From Bemisia tabaci (lineage: Eukaryota > Arthropoda > Insecta > Hemiptera > Aleyrodidae), in the NCBI RefSeq assembly GCF_918797505.1, contig NC_092795.1, positions 57,820,916-57,884,915 of the forward strand: a DNA stretch of 64,000 nucleotides, in the 5' to 3' direction. Below the pieces are notes generated by a model. The model was not told where the DNA came from. It was given only the letters and a program-made list of their open reading frames with translations, and did not search any database. Position numbers and translations under genes: made by a program. This document shows positions 44,455 to 54,987 of this stretch, one piece after another. How positions within the stretch are numbered: position 1 is the stretch's first letter; each line of letters opens with the position of its first letter.

Positions 44455-44840
44455 GCAAATCGTCGCCCCGCTGACGTAAGAACTTATCTCAATTTCCATA
44501 TGAACCCTGTTATGCTGAGAAAAAACGCCTTACGAGCCTTCAGGCGTTACCAAGTTTCCTCTAGTAAATCACAAGTATTCAGGAGAATTTTTGAATATTT
44601 TTCTGCCAATTTCTCAGATAATTTTGTTTATAATTTGATCTAAATCGTCAGAAAATTTCAAGAAAAAATATTCATAATTTTTCTAAAAAATGAACATTTT
44701 ATCGAAGGAAATTTGGCAACTCTCGAATGTTCATACGGCGTTTTTCCTTAGCACGGCTGTGTTATACACGTGAGTCCATGTTTTCTGAGGCTCATTCTGA
44801 AATCGAGATACGCTCTTACGTCTGAGGAGCTACGAAATGT
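44455..44840. mobile_element. Family F hairpin, copy F4, split by a G insertion
   Basis: Left part 'cgtcgccccgctgacgtaag' to 'tgaaccctgttat' (44508-44515); right part 'gttatacacgtgagtccatg' to 'acgctcttacgtctgagg'. Without the insert it is a normal F hairpin of about 130 bp. Confidence 0.7.
44514..44760. mobile_element. Family G element, copy G9, nested in F4
   Basis: Begins GCTGAGAAAAAACGCC and ends GGCGTTTTTCCTTAGCACGGC. The word GTTAT (possibly TGTTAT) stands on both sides, a probable short target duplication. G therefore moved after F4 was in place. Confidence 0.75.
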
Positions 44841-44846
44841 ATTCCT

Positions 44847-45066
44847 CCGCGCTGAGAAAGAAACGTCCGTCAACATCTGGACGTCGCAACACTTCTTCTG
44901 GAGAAGTCTGGATTTATGAGGAAATTCATAAACATTTACTTCCAACTTTTCCGACGAAGTCATTCGAAATTCAGTCCATTCTGAAAAACACATTCTCAAG
45001 TTCCTCCGAAAATAATTATATCTGCAGAAATTTGCAACGGTGGAATGTTTTTGCGGAGTTAGCGCG
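44847..45066. mobile_element. Family G element, degenerate copy G10
   Basis: 'gcgctgagaaagaaacgtcc' at left and 'atttgcaacggtggaatgtt' at right follow the G layout. A long frame (251 codons from 44837) passes through this copy and a G run beyond it, and is therefore not believed. Confidence 0.5.
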
Positions 45067-45804
45067 ACAATCTAGGAGAGGGCTCGAGGTGGTCCCTTCT
45101 TTCTTCCTACTTCTGTGGTCCCTCCAGAGTAGAGAAAAGGCGAGGGTGAGGGTAGTAAACGAGAAAATGAGGACGTGGAAGATGGCAAAACTGGTGCAAA
45201 TGAAAATGATGGTGATAGACCTCTCCATTTTAAAATGTTCCCACTTTTCAGCCGGGTTGGTGCGGTTGCTCGCGGCGCTATCTTCCCTGTTAAGGGGGGG
45301 GGGGGGGGGCGCACGGCCGAACGGCGTCTCCGGGCTGTTTAAGACAAACGCACGTTTTCCGTTTTTGTTTTTCGAGTTGGATTATTTGTCAAGAAACGTC
45401 TGCTGTGTAGTCTCTGTGATTTTATCCAGCGATAAGCTTTGGTCGATGTGCCGATGCGCACCACCAGGAGTGCCGACCACCGCGACGCGAGTCTCCGCCA
45501 TGCTGGGCAAGAACCACCGAACTCGAGTGGGAACCCGTCGCAGATGCGTTGTTTCCCGCAGCGCGGCAGTAATGGGGTGCGCGCGTTGGTAACCTCGTTG
45601 CTCGACTTAGAAGGCGGGCCAACGGCCGCCGGAGCCCGAAAGAACTCCCGTTGCGATGCTGTTTATTTTTTCGGGCCCGGCTTCGGAGCAATGGGCTACC
45701 CGCAACAAGACCCCGGTCAGTTGCCTATTCGTTGAAAAATTGAGCTCGTTTATTCGCACTCGTTTTGCACGCTCACGAAGTCGGCAAATGGACACGAGCC
45801 AAAC
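45067..45804. other. No gene recognised; G run
   Basis: A G run of about 18 is at 45293-45309. GC-rich open frames between 45420 and 45740 have no recognisable product. Confidence 0.35.
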
Positions 45805-46365
45805 CAGGGTTGCCACAATCAGGGAAAACCGGGAAATGTCAGGGAATTTTTAAAGTCAGGAAAAACTGGAAATGTCAGGGAAAATGACGAAAATATCAGG
45901 GAAAAATTGTCAAGTCACCTTCGTTCCCTTTCTAGAATGAGTCTCCACGGAGAAAAAAACTTCGTGCATGGGACCCGAAGTTGAGGTCGTATGGATCTCT
46001 GAATTTTTCTGATCACGCATGCGAAAACTTGAGGTCCAGCTGCCGAAGTTCGGGTCAGACATCGAGACACTTCGGTGTCTACCGGAGTACTTCAGATGTG
46101 TGACCCGAACTTCGGCAGCTGGACCTCAAGTTTTTAGATACGTGATCCGAAAACTTCAGAGCTCCATATGACCTCAACTTCGGGTGCCACGCGCGAAGTT
46201 TTTTCTCCGTGTGACGTTTTGATCAACTTTTGGCTGAAAACTATTTCAATTTATGTCTTTTCAAGCATTTTGCACATCCTCAATTGTCAGGGAATTTAAC
46301 ACAATGTGACGGAGAAATCAGGGACATGTCAGGGAATTTCATCCTCTGAATTCTGTGGCACCCTG
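45805..46365. mobile_element. Family A copy A6, split by hairpin T
   Basis: Ends CAGGGTTGCCACAATCAGGG and CTGTGGCACCCTG. Family A sequence stops at 45944 within the 'aatgagt' middle and resumes at 46211 with 'tgacgttttgatcaac'. Confidence 0.8.
45947..46210. mobile_element. Element T hairpin nested in A6
   Basis: ACGGAGAAAAAAACTTCG and CGAAGTTTTTTCTCCGT are inverted ends. Long inner arms 'aacttgaggtccagctgccg' and 'cggcagctggacctcaagtt' are perfect complements. 264 bp. Single copy here. Confidence 0.85.
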
Positions 46366-46376
46366 AATCCGATCCT

Positions 46377-46511
46377 TGGATTCGTCGTCTCCCTGGCATA
46401 AGGGTGCAATTACACTTCGCCATGAGCCCTGTCGGCCGTACAATTCAACGCTTTTCCGGGCTCATCTCAATTTGCAGTTACGCCCTTCCGTCTCCCGGGC
46501 GACGGATTCTG
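46377..46511. mobile_element. Family F hairpin, copy F5
   Basis: 'ggattcgtcgtctccctggc' and 'ccgggcgacggattc' arms, with 'aagggtgcaattaca' and 'gcagttacgccctt' inside. Confidence 0.7.
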
Positions 46512-47599
46512 GGAATCGGTTAAGCGATCCTGCATCCGTGGTATAATTAGGGAGATGATTTACTCGGTTCGCGGACGCAGACGAACTCGAATTGGGCAGT
46601 GCTCGTTGGCGTCGCAGGTTGGTCACCAGAGAGCGCCCCGGAGTCCGGTCCGTGTCTGCGGTAATTAATAATCCAAAACATTTGGGAGTCGGGATTTATG
46701 GGAGTCAGGAACGACACCTCCATTAACCAGGCTGTAAATCAGGTCCGGGAACCCCAACCCCCAACCCGTCGCCCGGCTAGCGCACCGGGTTTTTTCTCGT
46801 TTATTAGTTTAGAATGTCGCCGTATTGTTTTAAATGGCATCCATGGCCCCCATCCGTCTGACAGGCAGTGAACTTGAACTCGGAATTCGAACTCCAATTA
46901 CACTTGAGTCTGGGCTGTGTTCCCTGCGCCTCGGTAACTCCTTCGCACCGAGAACTAACCCCGTGTCAGTATCCAAAGACGAAATGCGGATTTGACTACC
47001 TGCCTGCCTGCCTCTCTGTCAGAAAGCAATTATTCCCTCTTTCGCATATAACTGAAATATTCGGTATGCAAACATATTCAACTCTCTCCAATTCTTATTT
47101 CTTATTATTTATTATTTTGTCTTACAGTGCCTCAAGGAATTTAGAAATTGAGTTTTTTTCAGTCATGTCATCCTCGAATTTCCTGCCGTGCTTGAATAAA
47201 TTTGTTGGTTTCTAACGTCCTTTTGAATCGTGTCAATTACATATCAGACGAGCCCAGTGAAATGTCAAATTATTATCGAATAGAATGTAGTAATGTACGT
47301 TGCAACCCAAATCCTACAGTAATTTTTGATCCTTGAAAATCTCTCTTTCTAGGAGAGCTTTTTGTAAACACCTTTCTTTTGGAGCTATGCCGTTCTTTTG
47401 AGTTTAAAAATAGGAGCAGGTTTTTCACAGCATTAGGATAACTTTAAAGTGAAGAAACGGGTTTTCAGATGCAATTTTAAGAGTGTCGCTCAATTTTGTT
47501 TTCTGCATAATTCCAGTAACTTAAATACTATATACAATGCATCTCTCCTGCTCTCTCTCTTACTCCAAAAAAATTAGTTTTACCTTTCTTCGGATCAAA
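46512..47599. other. No gene recognised
   Basis: Mostly unique. A 115-codon frame at 46868 ends in AT-rich sequence without a domain. Confidence 0.4.
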
Positions 47600-47738
47600 A
47601 ATGGACCGCATTCTGGAATTTAGAACTACAATTTCTGGCTCAGTTTAGAAACAACGTATGTGCCATTGGTTCCCTTATGCACGTAAGTAGTTTTACGAAA
47701 GAACTAGTAAGTTCAGCTTCTAATTGCAAAATGAGTCC
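47600..47738. mobile_element. Family J hairpin, copy J3
   Basis: 'atggaccgcattctggaatt' to 'taattgcaaaatgagtcc'. Loop words 'caacgtatgtgccattggtt' shared with J4. Confidence 0.7.
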
Positions 47739-47806
47739 GAATAATCATAAACCTTCCACAAGCGATGCCAGGACGTATAAATAAAAGTTTTATCCAATAC
47801 TTTAAA

Positions 47807-47833
47807 GGCCTGTGGCTTCGGAAGCCACAGGCC
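47807..47833. repeat. Perfect 13-bp-arm hairpin
   Basis: GGCCTGTGGCTTC, one G, then the exact complement. Followed one base later by a second hairpin. Confidence 0.75.
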
Positions 47834-47834
47834 A

Positions 47835-47864
47835 GGAATGATGTCCCTGCAGGGAGATCATTCC
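47835..47864. repeat. Second adjacent palindrome around CTGCAG
   Basis: GGAATGATGTCCCTGCAGGGAGATCATTCC-type symmetry: arms of 15 bp with one mismatched pair. Given here only by its ends GGAATGAT and ATCATTCC. No loop. Confidence 0.7.
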
Positions 47865-48320
47865 GAGGGGGAAATTATGCCCCGGAAAAGTTTTTTTTTT
47901 CCCCCGTCGGAGTAATGAACGACTCCAGAAATATTGGTTTCCAATCCCGGGCCACCCTGTACTACTTATCGCGAAGTGTATCTGCAGACATTGCGATGAA
48001 AAATTGCAGCGACTCAACGAGGAGGCAGTGAACACCTAGAGGAAACGAGTCGTCAGCCCGGAGATTCCCCCCCCCCCCCCTCTCCACGCCCCTCGAACCC
48101 CTATCCAACGTGAAAAAAAAGAGAGAGAAAAAAACAAAGTCGAGGAAAAATTATTGAAAACGTACGATCTAATTATCGCCGAGTTATGACCCGATAATAA
48201 AGCGTGTGTCCGAGTTATCAATTACGATCGAACGTATAATTAGATTCTGGAATAATGATAATTATAATTCATGCGCGTTGTCGGAGGTGTTGCCACCCCG
48301 CGCTGCCCGTGAGTTGCAAC
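47865..48320. other. No gene recognised; possible transposon end near 47970
   Basis: 'ccaatcccgggccaccctgt' (47941-47960) looks like an inverted CAGGGTGGCC transposon terminus; no partner found. C run 48067-48080. Confidence 0.3.
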
Positions 48321-48577
48321 TCTGCCGTGCTAAGAAGAAACGCCTTACGAGTCCTCGAATGTTGTCGAATTTACTTCGATAAAGAAGGAGTTTTGGCGAG
48401 AAATTTGTGAATATTTTTCATCCTGTTTTCTGCAGAATTACCCTCGCGATTGAATCTAGAGGATCTGAAACTTTCGAAGAACGAAATGCATTATTTCCTT
48501 CAGAAATGAATGATTTTTAATTGGCAATTTGGCAATATTCGAATTTCCTTGAGGCATTTTACCCTAACGTGGTAGAG
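48321..48577. mobile_element. Family G element, copy G11
   Basis: CTGCCGTGCTAAGAAGAAAC at left, decayed 'acgtggtagag' at right, 'caatttggcaatattcgaat' inside. Confidence 0.65.
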
Positions 48578-49269
48578 TTGTGCCGCGTTTTGGAGCAATT
48601 TGATGAAATTTGACAATCATCTCGAGTGTCGAATTTGAGGTGTTGTATGTCTCAGGAGAATCACAGTTTTCGGTTCGACAAGAAACCCTTCAGCAAGTTA
48701 TGAGATGAAGCACAAAAATGGATGGTTTTTAAAACCGTCCAAAATCATAAGTACACTTTTCCGCTCCACAAAAACTGACCCCTAGTATAGGGGGCTCGAA
48801 ATTTTGGAGGTTTATTTCTCCTTTTTTTGAAATTTTGCATTCCAGTTAATCTGCCGGGCTCCATTTCAAAGGACTTTGACTAGAATCGCCCCTCAAATGT
48901 TTAATATTGACTCTCCTTATGTCTAAGACTAGTGAAAGTCATGTCAGTTTGCCCTTGCCTTAATAAGTCACACCCAAAGATGAACAAACAAACGAATTAA
49001 CAATCAAAAGAACTGAAGTTTTGTTTCTCATTCGGCAACATTGTCTTCAAATGAGTATACCATCTCTGCAATTGCATGAGCTCTAATACGTTAATTGAAA
49101 GTTATCACGGAAGTAGGATTCTAATGAGTGCATAATTTACTCAATAGAGCCGTCTGCTCATCTGCCTGTTGCCTGCGCCACCGATAGAATAGACGACTTC
49201 TTTATTCTTGAAGTGTCTTCTCTCTCTCTTTTTCTATACCTCTCATTTTCCCCTTTTCTTTTTACTCCA
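48578..49269. other. No gene recognised
   Basis: Unique sequence; AT-rich. No domain found. Confidence 0.35.
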
Positions 49270-49375
49270 GTCTGATCGTCCTGATCCGTAAGCTAGTGGT
49301 TCGAAAAGTTGGATGGATTTTACTCTGTAACCGAGTGGAAGAATGAAATCCTGCGTTCAAGTCACCATCGCGTAA
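49270..49375 (+). repeat. Weak tRNA-related SINE-like segment
   Basis: 'agctagtggttcgaaaagtt' (A-box-like, 49292) and 'ctgcgttcaagtcacc' (B-box-like, 49352) are about 60 nt apart. No cloverleaf. Confidence 0.25.
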
Positions 49376-49481
49376 TGTTTACTGTTAGGTTTGCTTTAAC
49401 CTCTCGCATTTGATTTCGGCTATCAAGTAGTGTACGTCTCTCTAATAGTATTTATTCAGTTTTTAACCGTTTATTTTCTAG

Positions 49482-49553
49482 TCTATCTGACAGGGATGCA
49501 GGACCAGAGCGAGTCATCTGTAGATTCTGACGATGGCAATCCGTCGCCTTCGT
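49482..49553 (+). CDS. Possible short exon, partly made by a transposon
   Basis: A pyrimidine tract TTTATTTTCTAG ends at 49481. The frame after it reads YLTGMQDQSESSVDSDDG (18 residues), then five more residues and a stop; those last codons lie in the left arm of the F6 hairpin. The acidic, serine-rich peptide looks more protein-like than the surrounding frames. I do not recognise it. Either an old exon was cut by F6, or the match to exon structure is chance. Confidence 0.2.
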
Positions 49554-49670
49554 GACATACGCACGTATAAGTATAGATCGCGATGAACTCTGTCGTCCAT
49601 TAAACTCGATGGTTTCCCGGGCTCATCTCTAAGTGCATTTACGCCCTTCTGTCAGCGAGGCGACGAATCC
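49539..49670. mobile_element. Family F hairpin, copy F6
   Basis: Left 'aatccgtcgccttcgtgaca', right 'tgtcagcgaggcgacgaatc', inverted. Inner 'cgatgaactctg' and 'cccgggctcatc' partly pair. Confidence 0.65.
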
Positions 49671-50005
49671 ATAGCGCAAGTGCCGCTCGTACGCTGGGAA
49701 CAATGAGCCTCTCTTCACTGAAGAATATCGAAAAATAATTGATTCCCTTCCACCCTCCTACCCCTCCTCGCGGCTTTTTTTTCTTTTTCCCCTTTTTTGT
49801 TTTTCTTTTATCCGAGTCACGCACTAGGATTATGGATGCATGTCGATGCCACCATAAATTGAGCTCGAGCTCGGCCTCGTCGACGGATTCTCATGAGTCG
49901 CGCCTTCGAACGTTCGTCACGCAAAAAGCGATACGCTTGGCATTACCCACTACTCTCGTACTCTCCGAGACCTCCTAATTTTGCGAAACTGGTGACGCTT
50001 AGTTC
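49671..50005. other. No gene recognised; pyrimidine-rich
   Basis: C/T-rich at 49745-49810. No feature. Confidence 0.35.
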
Positions 50006-50296
50006 CAGCGTTCTACCAAGCCGATTTTTATGATTTTTGCGGCTATCGACGGGCAATTGTCTCTAGATAAGCCAACTCTTTTCAGATTTTCAAAATATGG
50101 CCCAGGTTTTTTTATATTAAATGGTAAAGTTGCGAATTCTCCCATTTAAACAATGTAAATTTATATTTTTTGTCATAGTTCGTTTGAGCGTTCTACCGGG
50201 CCGATTTCCAAGTTTTTTGCGGTAATCGACGGGTAATTGGCCCTAGATGAGCCCGCTCTTTTCAGATTTTGGAAATAGGACCCAGGTTTTTTTACA
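50006..50296. repeat. Diverged direct duplication, two units about 180 bp apart
   Basis: 'agcgttctacc', 'atcgacgggcaattg' and 'ctcttttcagatttt' recur at 50006-50118 and 50186-50296. Units are about 75-80% identical. Confidence 0.6.
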
Positions 50297-50452
50297 ATCA
50301 CGTTATAAAAGTGAGTGAATTTTCAGAATGCTCCGAGACTGCTACCGCTATGCGCGGGAGGATGCGCAGTGGTCGAGGAGGTTGCGCAGTAGCTGTGTAG
50401 CCTGCGCATCAGCTCTACACTTATCTACACAAGATTCGCTCTGCCCCCTCAA

Positions 50453-50534
50453 GACGAGCGGTGGCCGAGTCGTCAAAGACGTCGGAAGCGTCCACCTAGA
50501 TCAAGGTGTGGGTTCGATTCCCGTCTCCCGGTAT
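50453..50534 (+). repeat. tRNA-derived SINE head or tRNA-like relic
   Basis: TGGCCGAGTCGTCAAAG (50462) is an A-box like that of Ser/Leu tRNAs and GGTTCGATTCCC (50511) is a good B-box. The T-arm forms with two G-U pairs, but the acceptor ends do not pair, so it is not a functional tRNA. Confidence 0.5.
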
Positions 50535-51130
50535 ACTTAATTATCACCTGATTAAAATCGTTCGTTGTTTTACTGCAATATTTCATCAAGCAGTCATTCC
50601 AAAACGCGTCCTTTTAATTTTAAAGTAATTACAAGTAAAGTTTAAAATTAAAGTATACCTTATATCGTAATTTTTTAGGGTAAAAATAAAACTAACACTG
50701 ATAGGAGGGTAAAAATAGGGCCGCGAAGCGGCCCATTGATGGCGCAGAGCGCCTTCAGGGGGTTGGGCCGCGTTCATACTAATGGGGATTCCTCATCAGT
50801 AGTGGAACTCAATGTTTTGAAAGTGAAAAATTGTACAGTTGAATCGTGACCTTAAATTTCATCACGGAGCCAAGTCTCACTTTTAAAGAAATTTAACTTT
50901 TAGTGGCTCTATGTTCGCTCATGTCTTCCTCTCCTTCCGAAAATTCAACACCTACGAAAGTTTTAGGATCGCTCTCTCCTTCCGGAAAACCGTCAAGAAA
51001 GGTTTTAGGATCCCCAACACTCAACTAAAATATTGAAAATAGTTAATTTTACACATAATTGAACCGTCTCATCGTAATACAACCAGGTCCTTTCTGCTAA
51101 TTGCAACGCAATCGAAAATCGTAGTCTTAT
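50535..51130. other. No gene recognised
   Basis: Unique sequence. 'aggatcgctctctccttccg' type phrase repeats loosely at 50966 and nearby. Confidence 0.35.
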
Positions 51131-51276
51131 CAAATGGACTGCAATTTGCAATTTGGAACTATAAATTCTGGCCCGGTTTAAAAACAACGTATGTGCCATT
51201 AGTTTCCCTATGCACATAAGTGTTTCTTCAGATGAGCCAGAATTTATAGTTCCTAATTGCAAAATGCAGTCCAAAT
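51131..51276. mobile_element. Family J hairpin, copy J4
   Basis: 'aatggactgcaatttgcaat' and 'attgcaaaatgcagtcca' arms; 'ggaactataaattctggc' and 'gccagaatttatagttcc' are perfect 18-bp complements inside. The best preserved J copy. Confidence 0.8.
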
Positions 51277-52470
51277 ACCACTCATCTAATGTTATTAATG
51301 GTGAAAGTGATATAAATTGAATGTATCTCTCAGCAGTGTCCAAAAACTTTAGCGCGCTCATCGCGGAAACTCAGTGACCTCGAAGATATCAAGTTTTCAA
51401 ACGAGCGAATCGAGGAGAAGTCGGAAACTATTTCGGGGTCGGAGGACGGAACGTTAATGAATGAACGGGAGGGAGGGAGCCAGCGGCGCAGCGCACAAAC
51501 TCGGATATTAAACTGTAAACTAGAAATGATTGAAATAAACGCTCGCGAGTTTAGAATTGGGCAACGGGCCTGGGTGTGGTGGCGCGGTATCGCTCGAGAC
51601 GGGAGGGGAGCCCCAACCCCCAACCCCTTGAACCGGTGACATGGTTCGGGTGATCGGCTCCATTGTGCGTGCCCCTCCCCTCATAATGCGAGATGAATGA
51701 ATCCGCTATTATTCGAACCAGGTCGCTGATACGATGTAATACCGTGTTTTATGCCGTTCATTCACTCGCCGATTGTGCCTTCGCAAATCCCTCCTCGCAG
51801 TGGACAACTTAATAAAAACATAACTCTCCCCCCTCCCCCTCCCTCGACCTTTTACGTCAACCCCTTAACATTTCCGAGCCTCATGCTCGACGACAAGCAA
51901 TTTAGTCCTGTGTCCTCCGCGCGTCCCTGTTTTTTACCTAATCTGGAATGTGGATCTCTTCTTCCGGACTTAGTCTCTCAACTCCCGAACCTTTCTCTCT
52001 TTTTTATCGACTCTCGGCTCGTAAACTTTTCTGACGGGAAATTCGTCCTTTGCTCCCGCCGATTTTTGAACTAGACTTTTTTCCCCTTAGTTTTGATCAA
52101 AAGTTCGTGGGTCATGTGGTCCCTTTGACATTCAACATGTTGAGACTTGAGCATGCTCTCTCCATGGAAGTTGACGTTTTGAGGCTGTACCTAACTTCCA
52201 ACTTCGTATGTCTTGTTAATTATTGATAGTTGGCTAATCATTAAGAAAGAGAGAGAGGCTAGACCCTTAATACTTATGCAATTGTTATTAACATCTCGCA
52301 ATCAATGCATACACAATGGCGTATTTCCGCTACACTCTCAACCAACAGTAGAGTTCACCTCCGTTTTTTTTTTCTACCGCACTAACATTCGCTTTAAAAT
52401 ATAGGCCCTTTTAGCCTTCCCCACTCCAAGAACATTTCAGAGCGTTCAGTATATAACTACGAAATAGCAG
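51277..52470. other. No gene recognised
   Basis: Pyrimidine-rich 51820-51860. The 107-codon frame at 51751 has no recognisable domain. Confidence 0.4.
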
Positions 52471-52560
52471 ATCGTCGGCCTCTTGTGGCATGACCTAGAG
52501 ATCCCAGGTTCGGTTCCCGGCCAGGTGACCTGAGTTTGATGGTCTCAGGCAATCGTCACC
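52465..52560 (+). repeat. tRNA-related SINE-like segment
   Basis: AGGTTCGGTTCCC (52506-52518) is a B-box with a nearly paired T-stem. 'caggtgacctg..gtcacctgag' hairpin follows at once. No acceptor stem. Confidence 0.35.
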
Positions 52561-53032
52561 TGAGGTTGGGGCAATTAGCCTGGGATAAGCCAATAGGCTA
52601 TTATTTTGAAACTTTGGGGTGGGGGGGGGGATCAAGCTTACCTCAATCGTGATGGCGATTTCAAATGAAACCGATCGTTTCATCATTTGTATTTCAAAAC
52701 CTTCCCCGAACTTCTCCGATTCCTTGTTCGTTTACCCCCAGAATATTCCCTTTTTTTAAAATTTGAATGGGGGGGATTCGAGGAATCGTGATAACTTTAG
52801 ACCACTTGACCCGGGATGAGGGGAAAGCGTCACTGCGACACGTGTTTGCCGAGCGTAAGATGAATACGAAATTAGCCGACTCGGACCCGGGAAACAAGGA
52901 AAAAGTGGGGAATTATGAACTAGGCAAATGTCATTGCAAGAGCGGCGTCATTAGCTCAGTTTTACATGAATAATACATTTTCCAGCGATGATACCGAGGA
53001 AAGAAAGAGGAACCCGCGGTAGGGTCGGCCTC
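52561..53032. other. No gene recognised; G run
   Basis: G run 52617-52630. Unique sequence. Confidence 0.35.
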
Positions 53033-53274
53033 GGCGCACAGCGGAACGAGCTGATACAAGAGGTCGGACATGAAATAATCGGCTAAAATTTCTAATTTTG
53101 ATGTTCATTTCGTCACAAATTCAATTTCAAGGAGTGTTTCTGAAAGAAAATTTCACGATGCAACCAATGAAAACCACTCTTAAACTTTTTTCTTTCATAT
53201 TTCCGAAAATATAAGCTTTCAAAGTTTTCAGATTTCGTCCGATTTGGCCTGTTGACTAGGTCCAGTGTGCGGCG
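53033..53274. mobile_element. Family B element, copy B7
   Basis: Ends GGCGCACAGCGGAACGAGC and TGTTGACTAGGTCCAGTGTGC. 'ttcatttcgtcacaaattca' inside as in B2 and B8. Confidence 0.75.
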
Positions 53275-53839
53275 GGAAGAACGAAAGAGCGAGGCGGAGG
53301 GAAGGGCGGGTTGAAAGGGGGAGGGGGGATCAAATATTGCTGAGTAAATGTTATTCGTCGCAGGAAGAGGAAGGAACGGAAAGAAGGGGGAAAAGAAAAG
53401 CCGAGGGAATGTTTTCCAGTTGGCCGGATGAAGTTCCGGGCCAAGATCCCGCTTGCACCCAAGACTCGCTCGGCGTGCATGCCGTGTACGGATACATGAA
53501 TACGCGAATACATGAATAAATAGGCGCGCGGGCTCGGTTCCGCCAGATCGCGCTGGTATCGGCGCCTCTCCCTCGGGTTTTTCCAATTTCGCCCCCTTAT
53601 TCTAATCCTATTTGACATCCCTCCCACGGCACTACGATTATAGAAATGATCGCGCAGTTTGCCCCGTAAGTTTAGAGAGGATCATTTTAAAGAGAGGGTC
53701 GGTTTTGAAGGAAAGTGATGGAACGATCTTAAAAAGTAACAAGTTACGTCGGAAAGTTGGCGATGGTATAATATGTACATGGATGAAAAAGAATGATATT
53801 GGCTACTTGATTGCTAACTACGCAATTCAGGAAATTTAG
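53275..53839. other. No gene recognised
   Basis: Purine-rich 53275-53420. Frames through it also cross B7 and are not believed. Confidence 0.35.
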
Positions 53840-54062
53840 TAGTCAGTACCAAAGCTAGTATATCAATCAGGAATCTAATAACCTCTATTATTCTTTTTAT
53901 CCGTGTAGGATTATAAAATGTAGGTATATGGGGCTGTGCCACATTCCCACATCTCCTGCATTTCTGTAGGGGATGCCCTACATCCTCTTTGTGGGATATT
54001 GTTCTTGTGAGATAATCTTTTGTGGCTAGTTGCATTGAAGGAACCCTAATACTTGTTTTTAA
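53840..54062 (-). pseudogene. Broken C-terminal end of an R2-like non-LTR retrotransposon
   Basis: The minus-strand frame has KCRRCGNVAQPHIPTFY then RIKRIIEVIRFL. R2/NeSL-type elements carry, after the reverse transcriptase, a C-x2-C-x(6-8)-H-x4-C zinc motif followed by an R-x-x-R-H-N-x-I stretch. Here the first three zinc ligands are present (C at about 53960 and 53951, H near 53930), the fourth is tyrosine, and HN is II. The upstream DYLTRT would match the usual P-T-R block. No reverse transcriptase domain lies further upstream. Family assignment is inference from the motif order. Confidence 0.4.
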
Positions 54063-54155
54063 CCCCGGTAATGGAAGTCTTCATTAGTTCATTTCACATT
54101 TCGAGAAGACTTTATCTGTATAACTTTGTGGGTCACCGTCGAAATTTCTGTTCTT

Positions 54156-54301
54156 CAATTGGGTTACATTTTGCAATAAGGAAGCACCATCCCTGACTAT
54201 TCCATAAAAGCACGTATCTGCATACGAAACCCAACGGCATAAATGTTGTTTCTAAAATGAGCCAGAAATAATGGTTCCTTATTGCCGAATGCAATCCAAT
54301 T
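54156..54301. mobile_element. Family J hairpin, copy J5
   Basis: CAATTGGGTTACATTTTGCA and TTGCCGAATGCAATCCAATTG arms; 'ggaagcacc' and 'ggttcctt' inner arms. Decayed but complete. Confidence 0.65.
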
Positions 54302-54760
54302 GTACTTTCGGTGGAATCGCGTGACCCGGAGAGATGGGATACGTGGGTGGGAGAAAATATTTATGGAAGGGCATTCGCGGAAGTCTGGTGGGCTCCGATG
54401 GAAACTCGAGCTTAGACAAACACCAGCGAGAATGGGATTAGCGTTTTTTGTACAACTGTAAAAAGCAGGAGGACACGAGAACGGCGGAAAAGAATCGTGG
54501 AGTAAGAGGGGAGGAAAGGCCGAAAGCTAAGAGTAAATAAACAAACGATTAATTCAGAATAGAGTGCACCGCATATCATGAAGCGGTGCGACAAAATCTG
54601 ATCCACGGGACGAGGGGGGCGGACACTCGAAAGCAGATGTTGGAGCAGTGATGAGTCGGGCCTGTTAATCAATTTGTTGGGGGTTAGTCGAGGAGCGCCC
54701 ACCTACATTAACATATCAATGTTGCACGCTCTCGTAGCTGCCAGATTTTCCAGCATCCTA
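54302..54760. other. No gene recognised
   Basis: Unique mixed sequence. Confidence 0.35.
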
Positions 54761-54987
54761 CACTGGAAAAAAAACACATCGGATCTGGAGTCCAGATTCT
54801 TAAAAACATCGACAAGAAAAAGTACTCTTGATTCAATCAGAATCTAGCTTAAATCAAGAATCAAGCCTCTTAATTTAAGCAGATTTGGTTTTGATTCAAG
54901 CGAAAATCCGATTGAATCAAGAGTATTTTTTCTTGTTCATGTTTTCAAGAGTCTGGATTTTAGATCCAATGTGTTTTTTTTCTAGTG
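54761..54987. mobile_element. Family H hairpin MITE, copy H3
   Basis: CACTGGAAAAAAAACACATC at left, GTGTTTTTTTTCTAGTG at right. Arms as H1. Confidence 0.85.

Noticed and set aside
44837..45592. 251-codon plus-strand frame, the longest in the window
   Set aside because: It runs through a degenerate G element and a G homopolymer, has no recognisable domain and no splice or start support.
47941..47960. Complete hAT or mariner element ending CCGGGCCACCCTGT
   Set aside because: Only one possible end is visible; no partner terminus found nearby.
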